DNA of 64,000 nucleotides from positions 1,868,711 through 1,932,710 of the forward strand of contig NZ_BDUB01000001.1 in NCBI RefSeq assembly GCF_002218065.1, given 5' to 3'. The notes beneath the pieces were generated by a model. That model did no database searches. It was not told the origin of the DNA and saw only the letters and a list, made by a program, of their open reading frames with translations. This document shows, piece by piece, positions 25,759 through 34,372 of the stretch; within the stretch, counting starts at the first letter, position 1, and each line of letters starts with the position of its first letter. Origin of the DNA: Nodularia sp. NIES-3585. GTDB taxonomy: Bacteria; Cyanobacteriota; Cyanobacteriia; Cyanobacteriales; Nostocaceae. The position numbers and the translations under genes are program-made.

Positions 25759-26541
25759 TCAGTATGCCCCGTTATTTTTGGGCAGAATCACCACATCAAT
25801 TGTTTGAAATATTATCCATAAATCAAGCCAAAAGTTCCTAAATTTGACATAATGCAGGTCTATTTGGACTCTTCGTGGATAAGGAATGTCATTCCGTCCA
25901 GAAACTTGCCATAATCCAGTAATGCCTGGACGGATGGTTAAAATATGGTCAATGTGACAACCATATTTGGGAAGTTCTAACTCTACTAAGGGGCGGGGTC
26001 CAACAACACTCATGTCTCCTTTGAGAACGTTCCAGAACTGAGGAAATTCGTCCAAGCTGGTAATTCGCAAAAACTGACCAATTTTGGTAATCCGGGGGTC
26101 TTGTTTGAGCTTAAAACTGCGCTCAAATTCTTGTCGCAGCTGGGGCGACGTTTCCATCATTTGCATGAGCATTTCGTCTGCATTGCTCACCATTGTGCGG
26201 AATTTAATACAATTGAAAGTCTTGAAATTTTTACCTACCCGTTTCTGGACATAAAAAATTGGCCCTTCTGAACTCAAAGCAATCAGCAAGGACAAAATTA
26301 AATAGCCGGGGAAGAATAAAATCAATACCAGCAGAGAAAAAACTATATCAAATAGTCGTTTAGCGAACTCTCCGTTTAAACCCTGAACAGACAAACCTCT
26401 GGGTTTTAGCTTAGGCGTTTTCGTTTTTTGGCCGCGTCTTAAAAAAGTACGCGTAGACGCGCTAGTATCTTGCCGTTGGACTTTGCCATTCTTGAAGGGT
26501 AGGTATCGCTTACCGGAGAGGAGTGAGCTCTGGGCAGTCAT
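25759..26541 (-). CDS. Priming sugar transferase (undecaprenyl-phosphate glycosyl-1-phosphate transferase, bacterial sugar transferase family)
   Basis: Starts the lipid-linked repeat unit of an exopolysaccharide by moving sugar-1-phosphate to undecaprenyl phosphate at the inner membrane. The chosen start is ATG 26541, reading MTAQSSLLSGKRYL, because AAGGAG lies 4 bases before it; a longer frame begins at 26568 but has no such site. Then come a basic region, one hydrophobic segment (VFSLLVLILFFPGYLIL), and the PF02397 catalytic core: IKFRTMVSNADE, RITSLDEFPQFWNVLKGDMS, VVGPRPL and RPGITGLWQVSGR. It lacks the long N-terminal membrane region of WcaJ, so it is the short form. Confidence 0.93.
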   Translation of the reverse strand: MTAQSSLLSGKRYLPFKNGKVQRQDTSASTRTFLRRGQKTKTPKLKPRGLSVQGLNGEFAKRLFDIVFSLLVLILFFPGYLILSLLIALSSEGPIFYVQKRVGKNFKTFNCIKFRTMVSNADEMLMQMMETSPQLRQEFERSFKLKQDPRITKIGQFLRITSLDEFPQFWNVLKGDMSVVGPRPLVELELPKYGCHIDHILTIRPGITGLWQVSGRNDIPYPRRVQIDLHYVKFRNFWLDLWIIFQTIDVVILPKNNGAY

Positions 26542-26652
26542 CGTACTCCTTAATAATCCACACCACACATAGTCCCAATCTTAAGCCAAAATGAAATGCT
26601 TCTGGGGATATATTGCCAAAAGCGCACAAAATAAGGAATTAAATTTGGCTGT

Positions 26653-27795
26653 TCACTTTGAAGATGTTTTTTCTTGGTTGCATTGGTCGATAAATGCTAG
26701 ATAGCGCTGGGCAAAAACTGGCAATGAAAACTGGGAAGCGTGCGATCGCATATACTCAAGATTGAAAGAACTTTGATAAATTTCAAATTTTTCTACTGCC
26801 TCAATGAGGGCTGCTTCTGTTTGTGTTCTAAACAGTATACCCGTTGCTGTATCCATATAAGAGCGCAAATCGCGGACTGTTTCTAAAGCACCTCCTGCAC
26901 CATAGGCAATTACTGGAGTTCCACAGGCTTGTGCTTCGACTAAGGCAATGCCAAAATCTTCACAAGCTGCATAAACAAATGCCTTAGCTCTGGCCATATA
27001 TTTTTTTACCACATCATTAGGTTGCCATCCCATTATTTGGATATTAGAGTTAGCCAGCTCACGAATTTTTGTCATCTCCGGTCCTGTACCAATAATTACT
27101 AATGGTAATTTTAATTGATTAAAAGCTTTGACAATTAAGGATACATACTTATAACTCACTAACCGGGACACTACAAGATAAAAATCTTCTTTCTGATCAC
27201 AAAAAGGCCAATTATCAATATCCACTGGGGGATAAATAACTGTTGCTTCTCGGCGATAGCAACGCCAAATGCGACGAGCTGTGTGCTGGGAATTAGCGAT
27301 GAAGTAATCAACGCGGTTGGCACTCAATACATCCCATTGGCGTAAACGATGCAATAAGTACCGAGTTACCCAGCCAGCGGAACCCTTTCCCAACTTGCTT
27401 TGGTGCAGATAATCAAAAGTTAAGTCCCAAGCATAACGCATGGGGCTATGGCAGTAACAAATATGCAACTGATCGGGAGTTGTCAAAATTCCTTTAGCCA
27501 CAGCGTGGGATGAGGATAGAATTACGTCATATTGACGTAAGTCCAATTGTTCAATAGCCAATGGTAACAAAGGCAAATATTTTTGTACACCATTACGGGC
27601 ATAAGGCAGGTGCTGGAGGAAGGTTGTGCCAATCTGACGTTTGTATAAATAACTTTCAGAATTGCTGGATTCAAAATCAATGAGGGCATATAAATTGGCA
27701 TCAATTTGATTGAGAATTTCCTGCACAACTAGTTCCGAACCGCCTGTGGCTTTCGGTGTTAGCCACTCATGAACCAAAGCGTATTTCAAGGACAC
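26653..27795 (-). CDS. Glycosyltransferase family 4 (GT-B fold), surface polysaccharide
   Basis: 380 residues, start GTG 27795 (MSLKYALVHEWLTPKATGG). The N-terminal half has the acceptor-side loop CYCHSPMRYAWDL; the C-terminal half has DFYLVVSRLVSYKYVSLIV, FVYAACEDFGIALVEAQACG and PVIAYGAGGALETV with the E-x7-E motif. Resembles WbaZ/mannosyltransferase-type enzymes that use GDP-mannose. It sits 111 bp upstream of the sugar transferase on the same strand, and gmd/fcl lie farther on, so it probably adds a hexose to the growing repeat unit. Donor sugar is not provable from the sequence. Confidence 0.9.
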   Translation of the reverse strand: MSLKYALVHEWLTPKATGGSELVVQEILNQIDANLYALIDFESSNSESYLYKRQIGTTFLQHLPYARNGVQKYLPLLPLAIEQLDLRQYDVILSSSHAVAKGILTTPDQLHICYCHSPMRYAWDLTFDYLHQSKLGKGSAGWVTRYLLHRLRQWDVLSANRVDYFIANSQHTARRIWRCYRREATVIYPPVDIDNWPFCDQKEDFYLVVSRLVSYKYVSLIVKAFNQLKLPLVIIGTGPEMTKIRELANSNIQIMGWQPNDVVKKYMARAKAFVYAACEDFGIALVEAQACGTPVIAYGAGGALETVRDLRSYMDTATGILFRTQTEAALIEAVEKFEIYQSSFNLEYMRSHASQFSLPVFAQRYLAFIDQCNQEKTSSK

Positions 27796-27929
27796 AGGTA
27801 ACTTTAATAGATAAAAAAAACTTTGTAATTTACGGGGTTAACTCAAAAGTTTTTTTTGTGAACGAGAAATGGGAACTGCCCCAGATTGAGGCTAAGACGT
27901 AATTTTCTCCCAAGAGTTTCCATATGGAT

Positions 27930-27958
27930 GCCCCAACCTGATAACCTCAAGTTGGGGC
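27930..27958. terminator. Strong GC hairpin in the divergent region before the CSP41-like gene
   Basis: GCCCCAAC (27930-27937) pairs with GTTGGGGC (27951-27958), continued by TG/CA across a mismatch. No T-run follows. It lies about 70 bp before ATG 28032 and 130 bp before GTG 27795 on the other strand, so it is not at a gene end; it could be a leader structure or a repeat relic. Confidence 0.4.
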
Positions 27959-28031
27959 GTGGGGATGGAAAATCTCTAGCCTTTACTCCTGACTCTCTTG
28001 ACAACACGTAAAAATTAAAAACAGGGAATTT

Positions 28032-28970
28032 ATGCGAATTTTGATCATGGGTGGTACTAGATTCATTGGTGTTTACCTAACTCAACTGCTGGTTGAACAA
28101 GGGCATGAAGTGGTACTGTTCAATCGTGGTAATCGTCCTATACCTTCTTTGCCGGGAGTAGGACAAATTATAGGCGATCGCACTGACTCTTCCCAACTAA
28201 AAGAAAAATTATCATCAGAAAAATTTGATGTCATTTTTGACAATAACGGTCGCGAACTTATTGATACTCAACCATTAGCGGAAATTTTTCCAGACCAAGT
28301 GCAACATTTTATCTATATGAGTTCGGCGGGGGTGTATCTCAAATCTGACCAATTACCGCACATAGAAGGCGATGCAGTCGATCCGAAAAGTCGTCACCGG
28401 GGTAAGCATGAAACCGAAGCTTACTTAATGCAGCAGAATTTACCTTTTACTTCCATTCGCCCGACGTATATTTACGGACCACAGAATTATAATGATTTGG
28501 AAAGCTGGTTTTTTGATAGAATTGTGCGCGATCGCCCGATTCCCATTCCTGGAAATGGTTCGCATATTACCCAGTTAGGTCATGTCAAAGATTTAGCCCA
28601 AGCCATGACACAGGTCATCGGCAATTCACAAGCCATCAGACAAATTTATAACATTTCAGGCGATCGCTATGTAACTTTCGATGGTTTAGCCCGTGCTTGT
28701 GCGATCGCGGCTGGTAAATCACCGGATGCGGTTAAGATAGTACATTACGACCCCAAAAAATTCGATTTTGGCAAGCGCAAAGCTTTTCCCATGCGAGTGC
28801 AGCATTTCTTCGCATCAGTGCATAAAGCTATGACAGAATTAGGCTGGGAACCTAAATATGATTTAATTTCTGGACTGGCTGATTCCCTAGAAAACGATTA
28901 TCTGAAAACTGGGCGGGATAAAGCTGAGGTTGATTTCTCTATGGATGAAGAGATTTTACAAGCTGTCTAA
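28032..28970 (+). CDS. NAD-dependent epimerase/dehydratase-like protein, CSP41-like
   Basis: 312 residues, atypical SDR family related to chloroplast CSP41 RNA-binding proteins. It starts MRILIMGGTRFIGVYLTQLL (modified Rossmann glycine motif), has FNRGNRPIPSLPGVG, YMSSAGVYLKSD, and RPTYIYGPQNYNDLESWF. Plant CSP41a/b bind and cleave RNA and associate with ribosomes; cyanobacterial homologues are assumed to have related functions. Here it sits beside sugar genes, so a nucleotide-sugar role is an alternative. Divergent from the GT4 gene. An AGGGAATTT stretch precedes the start. Confidence 0.88.
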   Translation: MRILIMGGTRFIGVYLTQLLVEQGHEVVLFNRGNRPIPSLPGVGQIIGDRTDSSQLKEKLSSEKFDVIFDNNGRELIDTQPLAEIFPDQVQHFIYMSSAGVYLKSDQLPHIEGDAVDPKSRHRGKHETEAYLMQQNLPFTSIRPTYIYGPQNYNDLESWFFDRIVRDRPIPIPGNGSHITQLGHVKDLAQAMTQVIGNSQAIRQIYNISGDRYVTFDGLARACAIAAGKSPDAVKIVHYDPKKFDFGKRKAFPMRVQHFFASVHKAMTELGWEPKYDLISGLADSLENDYLKTGRDKAEVDFSMDEEILQAV

Positions 28971-29045
28971 AGATTTTCTATCTTTGGCTTTCTGTGTTCT
29001 ACTGGCATGGAAAGCCAATTATTAATAGCCTAATTACAATATACT

Positions 29046-29927
29046 ATGACTGAATTATTGCCAGATTCACTCTATAACGTTTTAGAAGTCCGCGCCCGGT
29101 TAGCTGAAGGCCCCATCTGGGATTCTACACAGCAATTGCTCTACTGGGTTGATATTTTTAATCATCGAGTCCATAGATTCTATCCGGCTACAGGCAAAGA
29201 TGAGTATTTTGATGTGGGAGACGTGGTTGGTGCGATATCATCAGCAGGGGATAATCGATTAATAATAGCATTGCGCCATGAATTGGCATTTCTCGACACT
29301 CAGACAGGCTTAGTTAACACCATTATCGAAATTGAAGCTGATAGACAAAATAACCGCCTTAATGACGGTAAATGCGACCCTCAAGGACGTTTTTGGTTTG
29401 GTTCCATGTCCTCAGAAGCAAATCAAGCCAGTCTGTACCGTTATGACCATGATGGTTCACTACACGTCATGGAAACAGGACTAACTCTTTCTAATGGTTT
29501 GGGTTGGAGTCCTGATCAAAAAACTTTTTATCTGACTGATTCGCCTGAACAAAAAATATACGCTTACGATTTTGATTCAAGTTCAGGTAACATTAGTAAT
29601 CGCCGGATTGCTGTTGATTTAACTCATGAATCCTTCAATCCTGATGGGTTGACTATAGATAGTGAAGGATACATTTGGTCAGCTATGTGGAATGGTTGGT
29701 GTGTGATTCGTTTTAGCCCCACTGGTGAGGAAGTTTTCAGGATACATTTACCTGTACCACTGGTGACTAGTTGCACTTTTGGCGGTGAGGATTTGCGAAC
29801 ACTTTATATCACTACTGCTTCTGTGGGACTCCAGCAACCGGAAATTGACAAAAGCTACTATTCCGGTGATTTGTTTGCTTTCAAGACTGATGTGGCGGGA
29901 TTACCTACATACGGTTTTTATGGCTAG
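29046..29927 (+). CDS. SMP-30/gluconolactonase/LRE-family protein
   Basis: 293 residues, six-bladed beta-propeller lactonase. Marks: RLAEGPIWDSTQQLLYWVDI (metal-ligand Glu), RLNDGKCDPQGRFWFGSM (Asn/Asp ligands), LSNGLGWSPDQKTFYLTDS and FNPDGLTIDSEGYIW. Enzymes of the family hydrolyse sugar lactones such as gluconolactone, with a divalent metal. It starts 75 bp after the CSP41-like gene on the same strand. Substrate unknown. Confidence 0.9.
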   Translation: MTELLPDSLYNVLEVRARLAEGPIWDSTQQLLYWVDIFNHRVHRFYPATGKDEYFDVGDVVGAISSAGDNRLIIALRHELAFLDTQTGLVNTIIEIEADRQNNRLNDGKCDPQGRFWFGSMSSEANQASLYRYDHDGSLHVMETGLTLSNGLGWSPDQKTFYLTDSPEQKIYAYDFDSSSGNISNRRIAVDLTHESFNPDGLTIDSEGYIWSAMWNGWCVIRFSPTGEEVFRIHLPVPLVTSCTFGGEDLRTLYITTASVGLQQPEIDKSYYSGDLFAFKTDVAGLPTYGFYG

Positions 29928-29947
29928 TTGCTTGCTTGAAGAGGAAC

Positions 29948-29988
29948 TAACCGCAAAGGACGCAGAGGACACAAAGGTAAGAGGGGAA
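29948..29988. repeat. AACCGCAAAGGACGCAGAGG-type intergenic repeat
   Basis: Single unit of the AACGCAAAGG/CGCAGAGG family (compare 23273, 44698, 52230, 55501) between the lactonase and rfbB genes. Confidence 0.65.
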
Positions 29989-30052
29989 AGGGAGAGTTAG
30001 TTGCTGATTTAGAATTTATTTTCAATAAATGGATTTGGTTTTTTGAGAAGAT

Positions 30053-31123
30053 ATGCAAACAATATTAGTTACAGGTGGGGCTGGTTTTATTGGAGCTAAT
30101 TTTGTCCTCCTAGCGAGACAGTTAGGATGGGCTAATGTAATTAATTTGGATAAGTTAACTTATGCTAGTAATTTAGGAACTTTAGCTGATTTACAAGGTG
30201 ATGAAAACTATCATTTTGTGCAAGGAGATATTGGTAATTTAGAGTTAGTCGCTTATTTATTAGAAAAATATCAGCCAGCTGTAATTATCAATTTTGCGGC
30301 TGAAAGTCATGTTGACCGTTCTATTTTGAATCCTGAAGACTTTATTCAGACTAATGTAGTCGGTACATTTAAGCTATTAGAAGCAAGTCGATTTTATTGG
30401 CAAAAATTATCAGCATCAAAACAGTCAGAATTTCGCTTTCTGCACGTTTCAACAGATGAAGTATACGGCTCACTTAATCCCAAAGATCCAGCTTTCCGAG
30501 AAGATACTCCTTATGCACCTAATAGTCCTTATGCAGCCTCTAAAGCAGCATCTGACCATTTTGTGCGCGCCTACTATCACACTTATGGATTCCCTACTTT
30601 AACAACAAATTGCTCTAACAATTATGGTCCGCGTCAGTTTCCTGAAAAGCTGATTCCTTTAACCATCCTCAACGCGATAGAAGGTAAACCATTACCTATA
30701 TATGGTGATGGACAAAATATCAGAGATTGGCTTTATGTTATCGACCATTGCGAGGCGATTAACCTAGTTTTACAACAGGGAAAAGTTGGCGAAACTTATA
30801 ATATTGGTGGAATCAATGAAAAAACTAACTTGATAGTTGTGGAAAGAATTTGTGCAATTCTCGATGAACTAGCGCCTAAACCTAATTTTCTCCACTCTTC
30901 CTTAATTACCTTTGTTAAAGACCGTCCGGGACACGATAGAAGATATGCAATTGATTGTAGTAAAATTAGTAATGAATTAGGCTGGCAACCTCAAGAAAAC
31001 TTCGATAGTGGTTTATTCAAAACTGTGCAATGGTATCTAAATAACTCAGCCTGGATTAATCAGGTACGTTCAGGAGAATATAAATCCTGGTTAAAACAAA
31101 ACTACGAAAATAGAAAAACTTAA
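30053..31123 (+). CDS. rfbB: dTDP-glucose 4,6-dehydratase
   Basis: 356 residues, extended SDR. Converts dTDP-glucose to dTDP-4-keto-6-deoxy-glucose on the route to dTDP-rhamnose. Signs: [54 protein letters not shown] (YxxxK), CSNNYGPRQFPEKLIP, and YNIGGINEKTN. Motifs are intact. The other rhamnose genes (rfbA, C, D) are not here. Its 3' end abuts a hairpin repeat shared with the convergent DUF29 gene. Ties in with the nearby fucose genes as surface-sugar supply. Confidence 0.95.
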   Translation: MQTILVTGGAGFIGANFVLLARQLGWANVINLDKLTYASNLGTLADLQGDENYHFVQGDIGNLELVAYLLEKYQPAVIINFAAESHVDRSILNPEDFIQTNVVGTFKLLEASRFYWQKLSASKQSEFRFLHVSTDEVYGSLNPKDPAFREDTPYAPNSPYAASKAASDHFVRAYYHTYGFPTLTTNCSNNYGPRQFPEKLIPLTILNAIEGKPLPIYGDGQNIRDWLYVIDHCEAINLVLQQGKVGETYNIGGINEKTNLIVVERICAILDELAPKPNFLHSSLITFVKDRPGHDRRYAIDCSKISNELGWQPQENFDSGLFKTVQWYLNNSAWINQVRSGEYKSWLKQNYENRKT

Positions 31124-31135
31124 TCACCTCATGTA

Positions 31136-31157
31136 GAGACGCGATAAATCGCGTCTC
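31136..31157. terminator. GAGACGCGAT hairpin at a convergent gene junction
   Basis: Perfect 10-bp stem GAGACGCGAT / ATCGCGTCTC with AA loop, filling the 34-bp space between the stops of rfbB (+) and DUF29 (-). Nearly identical to the hairpin at 2553-2574. A bidirectional terminator role is likely by position. Confidence 0.65.
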
Positions 31158-31610
31158 CTATTTCACATCCCAAAAAGTTGCAGACAGAAGCACATCCACA
31201 TCACAACCAAACTCCCACATATCAGGAAATGAAACCTTCCGGTATTCTAACCGCACCTGTGACAAAGCATCTTGCCAAACTTCATCAAAAACTTCAGCAA
31301 AGTAACCCTTCAGGCTGGGGGATTTTTTCAATAGTCGCCGTAAACATTTACGCTGTTCTTGTATTGTTAACTCCCAGCCCCGATTATCATAAACACTATC
31401 AATATAAATCCGCTTTAGTAAATGAGCCAGTAGAACATCTAAGCGATTTTCTAATTCCTGTTTTTCTGAACGTCCCAATGCTTCAATTTCCTCAACCAGC
31501 GCCTCCAGTTCAATTTCACTAAACTTTCTAGAACGAAGCTTTTTTGCGGTATTTTCCAACCATAAGCAAAAATCTTGCTCGTATAGTTGTTGTGTAATGG
31601 GTTGTTTCAT
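31158..31610 (-). CDS. DUF29 domain-containing protein
   Basis: 150 residues of DUF29, a helical family expanded in cyanobacteria. Marks: LYEQDFCLWLENTAKKLRS, LEALVEEIEALGRSEKQELE, NRLDVLLAHLLKRIY and GWELTIQEQRKCLRRLLKKS. Function unknown; members occur widely beside unrelated genes. Its start lies one base after the pgsA stop (TAA-t-ATG), so it is probably translated from the Uma2-pgsA-DUF29 transcript. Confidence 0.9.
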   Translation of the reverse strand: MKQPITQQLYEQDFCLWLENTAKKLRSRKFSEIELEALVEEIEALGRSEKQELENRLDVLLAHLLKRIYIDSVYDNRGWELTIQEQRKCLRRLLKKSPSLKGYFAEVFDEVWQDALSQVRLEYRKVSFPDMWEFGCDVDVLLSATFWDVK

Positions 31611-31611
31611 A

Positions 31612-32130
31612 TTACACAGTTTCTTGCTTTTTTGGTGGTATGAGATAAATTACGCCAGATATAACCGTAAAAGCCACAGATAACCAAAATGCAGTTAATG
31701 TAGGGATTTGCCAAGCTAGTGATAAAGGTGCAATTAAAAGCGCGATCGCTATTATCTGACTAACTGTTTTGAGTTTACCCCAAATATTCGCCCCTGTGAT
31801 AGTAGTTTGATTTACGCGCCACCCTGCGATCGCTAACTCCCGTGCTAAAATCACAAACACTCCCCAAGCCGGAATTTTTCCTAATTCCACTAACACCAAT
31901 AACGGCGCAAGCACCAGCAATTTATCCACCAGAGGGTCGAGAAATTTACCCAAATCAGTAATTTGGTTGAGTTTCCGCGCCAAATAGCCATCCAACCAAT
32001 CAGTTAAAGCTGCGACTAAAAATATTGTTAAACATATCCATCTAGCTTCGGGTGTGGGATTATATAAACCGTAAAGTAAAAACGGTATTCCCAGAAGTCG
32101 AGAAAAAGTAATCGCGTTGGGTAAATTCAT
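31612..32130 (-). CDS. pgsA: CDP-diacylglycerol--glycerol-3-phosphate 3-phosphatidyltransferase
   Basis: 172 residues; makes phosphatidylglycerol phosphate, essential for thylakoid phosphatidylglycerol. The CDP-alcohol phosphotransferase motif D-G-x2-A-R-x8-G-x3-D-x3-D reads DGYLARKLNQITDLGKFLDP followed by LVD. Four to six hydrophobic segments. The start ATG 32130 (MNLPNAITFSRLLG) is preferred over an in-frame ATG at 32142, because it overlaps the stop of the upstream Uma2 gene as ATGA, a classic coupling signal. Followed one base later by DUF29. Confidence 0.93.
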   Translation of the reverse strand: MNLPNAITFSRLLGIPFLLYGLYNPTPEARWICLTIFLVAALTDWLDGYLARKLNQITDLGKFLDPLVDKLLVLAPLLVLVELGKIPAWGVFVILARELAIAGWRVNQTTITGANIWGKLKTVSQIIAIALLIAPLSLAWQIPTLTAFWLSVAFTVISGVIYLIPPKKQETV

Positions 32131-32690
32131 AATTTTAAACAATCAAATAATTGCCCTAATGTCAACTGTAAATCACCGACTAATTCGGGGACTGGTAATA
32201 TATCTTGTTCGTTTTCTAAAAATATTGGTTGCTGATTATGTGGATAAACTAAAACATTATATTCTTCTGGGTCAATTAACCAACCCAAGCTAGTACCATG
32301 ATTTAAACAATGTAAAATATTTCTGGTAACTTTTATTGTACTTTGTTGCGGAGATAAAATTTCAATTGTCCAATCTGGATAAGTATTAAACACATTAGCA
32401 ATATTACCTTTTTCATCAACAGGAATTCTCCCCCATGCAAATAGCGCCACATCTGGAACAATAGAACGTTCGCCAAATGTACAGCGTAATTCTGGAAAAG
32501 CTAAAGCGATTTTTTGCGGTTCTACCACATGATTAATTACATTAGCTGAGTGAAGCTGCAATCTACTATGTTTACCTTGAGGCATAGGTTTTTGAATGAT
32601 TTCGCCGTTGATATATTCACTTGCTGGTTCGGTTTCTGGTAATTGTAAAAATTCTGCTAAAGTTATCTGGCGAGTTTGTGTTTTTATCAT
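32127..32690 (-). CDS. Uma2-family (DUF820) putative endonuclease-fold protein
   Basis: 187 residues of the same family as the gene at 5573: ITLAEFLQLPETEPASEYIN, GEIIQKPMPQGKHSRLQ, SIVPDVALFAWGRIP (acidic site region), WTIEILSPQQSTIKVTRNI. Its last codon overlaps the pgsA start by 4 bases (ATGA), so translation is probably coupled although the two functions appear unrelated. Biological role unknown. Confidence 0.88.
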   Translation of the reverse strand: MIKTQTRQITLAEFLQLPETEPASEYINGEIIQKPMPQGKHSRLQLHSANVINHVVEPQKIALAFPELRCTFGERSIVPDVALFAWGRIPVDEKGNIANVFNTYPDWTIEILSPQQSTIKVTRNILHCLNHGTSLGWLIDPEEYNVLVYPHNQQPIFLENEQDILPVPELVGDLQLTLGQLFDCLKL

Positions 32691-32847
32691 AATATTTTCC
32701 TGATGCTATTTAACACCAAGTTTAGCTTAAATAAACTTGTTTGATTTTCTGCTGCGTGTCTATGGTGCGAAACAAAATATCACCAAATTGAGTTTTTAGT
32801 CTATTTGCATGGCATGATCTGTATTTTGAGATTATAAAAACAAGACT

Positions 32848-34257
32848 ATGACTGAGAATACAGATTTTCGTATTGAACGGGATTCAATGGGCGATCGCCA
32901 AATTCCCAGTAGCGCTTATTACGGCATTCAAACACTGCGGGCGATAGAAAACTTCCAAATTAGCGGCCTTGAGCCATTACCTACTTACGTAGATGCCTGT
33001 CTAATTATTAAAAAAGCTACCGCCACCGTTAACGGCGAACTAGGTTGTATTCCCCAGGATATCAGTGAAGCAATTATCCAAGCTGCTAATGAAATCCTGG
33101 CGGGAAATTTACGAGATCAGTTTGTGGTTGATGTCTATCAAGCGGGTGCGGGAACTTCTCACCACATGAATGTCAATGAGGTTTTGGCAAATCGCGCCTT
33201 AGAAATTCTCGGCGATGAAAAGGGGAACTACAAACGGGTTAGCCCCAATGACCATGTAAACTACGGACAGTCTACCAATGATGTGATTCCCACAGCCATT
33301 CGCGTTGGTGGCTTATTAGCCCTGACCCACACATTACAGCCAGCTTTAGAAAAGGCGATCGCATCTTTAGAAAACAAAGCTGTAGAATTTCAAGATATCG
33401 TCAAATCTGGTAGAACCCACTTACAAGATGCTGTACCTGTGCGTTTGGGTGAGAATTTCCGGGCTTGGGCGCAGATATTATCAGAACACCAAAACCGCAT
33501 CTATACAGCCTCTGGGGATTTAATGGTGTTGGGTTTGGGTGGAAGTGCGGCTGGTACAGGAATGAATACACATCCCCAGTATCGCGCCCGTGTGGTGGAA
33601 GTTATTGCCCAATTTCTAGAATCGCCCTTAGAACCCGCACCCCATTTAATGGCTGCAATGCAGAGTATGGCACCTTTTGTCAACGTTTCCGGGGCTTTAC
33701 GTAACCTAGCCCAGGATTTAGTCAAAATCTCCCATGATTTGCGGTTAATGGACTCAGGCCCCAAAACTGGTTTTAAAGAAATTCAATTACCCCCAGTTCA
33801 ACCAGGTTCCTCAATTATGCCCGGTAAATATAACCCAGTCATGGCAGAGATGACATCAATGGTATGCTTTCAGGTAATGGGATATGATAGTGCGATCGCC
33901 TTAGCAGCCCAAGCCGGACAATTAGAATTAAACGTGATGATGCCGCTAATTGGCTATAATTTGATTCACAGCATTGAAATACTCGGTAACACCATCACCG
34001 CCCTCACAGAACGCTGTATTGCAGGAATTACCGCCGATAAAGAACGCTGTTTAGCTTACGCCGAAGGTAGTTTAGCGTTAGTCACCGCACTGAACACCCA
34101 CATCGGATATTTAAACGCCGCTGCTGTAGCCAAAGAATCATTAGAAACTGGTAAATCTCTCAGACAAATAGTATTAGAACGAGGATTAATGAGTGAAGCA
34201 GAATTAGCAACCGTCCTCAACTTAGAACAAATGAGTGCCATTGTTCCTCTAACTTGA
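32848..34257 (+). CDS. aspA: Aspartate ammonia-lyase (aspartase)
   Basis: 469 residues of the fumarase/aspartase superfamily; reversible deamination of aspartate to fumarate. Marks: RIERDSMGDRQIPSSAYYGI, GAGTSHHMNVNEVLANRA, NDHVNYGQSTNDVIPTAIR, KSGRTHLQDAVPVRLG and the flexible catalytic loop GSSIMPGKYNPVMAEM. The GTSxxMNxNEV and SSIMPxKxNP patterns fit aspartase; class II fumarase shares them, but the N-terminal RIERDSMG points to aspartase. Divergent from the Uma2 gene. A G-rich intergenic repeat follows the stop. Confidence 0.9.
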   Translation: MTENTDFRIERDSMGDRQIPSSAYYGIQTLRAIENFQISGLEPLPTYVDACLIIKKATATVNGELGCIPQDISEAIIQAANEILAGNLRDQFVVDVYQAGAGTSHHMNVNEVLANRALEILGDEKGNYKRVSPNDHVNYGQSTNDVIPTAIRVGGLLALTHTLQPALEKAIASLENKAVEFQDIVKSGRTHLQDAVPVRLGENFRAWAQILSEHQNRIYTASGDLMVLGLGGSAAGTGMNTHPQYRARVVEVIAQFLESPLEPAPHLMAAMQSMAPFVNVSGALRNLAQDLVKISHDLRLMDSGPKTGFKEIQLPPVQPGSSIMPGKYNPVMAEMTSMVCFQVMGYDSAIALAAQAGQLELNVMMPLIGYNLIHSIEILGNTITALTERCIAGITADKERCLAYAEGSLALVTALNTHIGYLNAAAVAKESLETGKSLRQIVLERGLMSEAELATVLNLEQMSAIVPLT

Positions 34258-34270
34258 CTTGAATCAAATT

Positions 34271-34312
34271 CTCCCCTCTCCTTGATAAGGAGAGGGGTTG
34301 GGGGTGAGGTTT
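34271..34312. repeat. CTCCCCTCTCCTT..AAGGAGAGGGG / GGGGGTGAGG repeat
   Basis: Inverted arms CCCCTCTCCTT and AAGGAGAGGGG flank GATA; then TTGGGGGTGAGGTTT. The same unit occurs at 55831-55873 and, diverged, at 8191-8230. It follows aspA directly and may work as a terminator. Confidence 0.7.
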
Positions 34313-34372
34313 CATGACAGCAGGTAAAATTTATTCATATAATTAAACATATATTAATGTCATATATTATCC

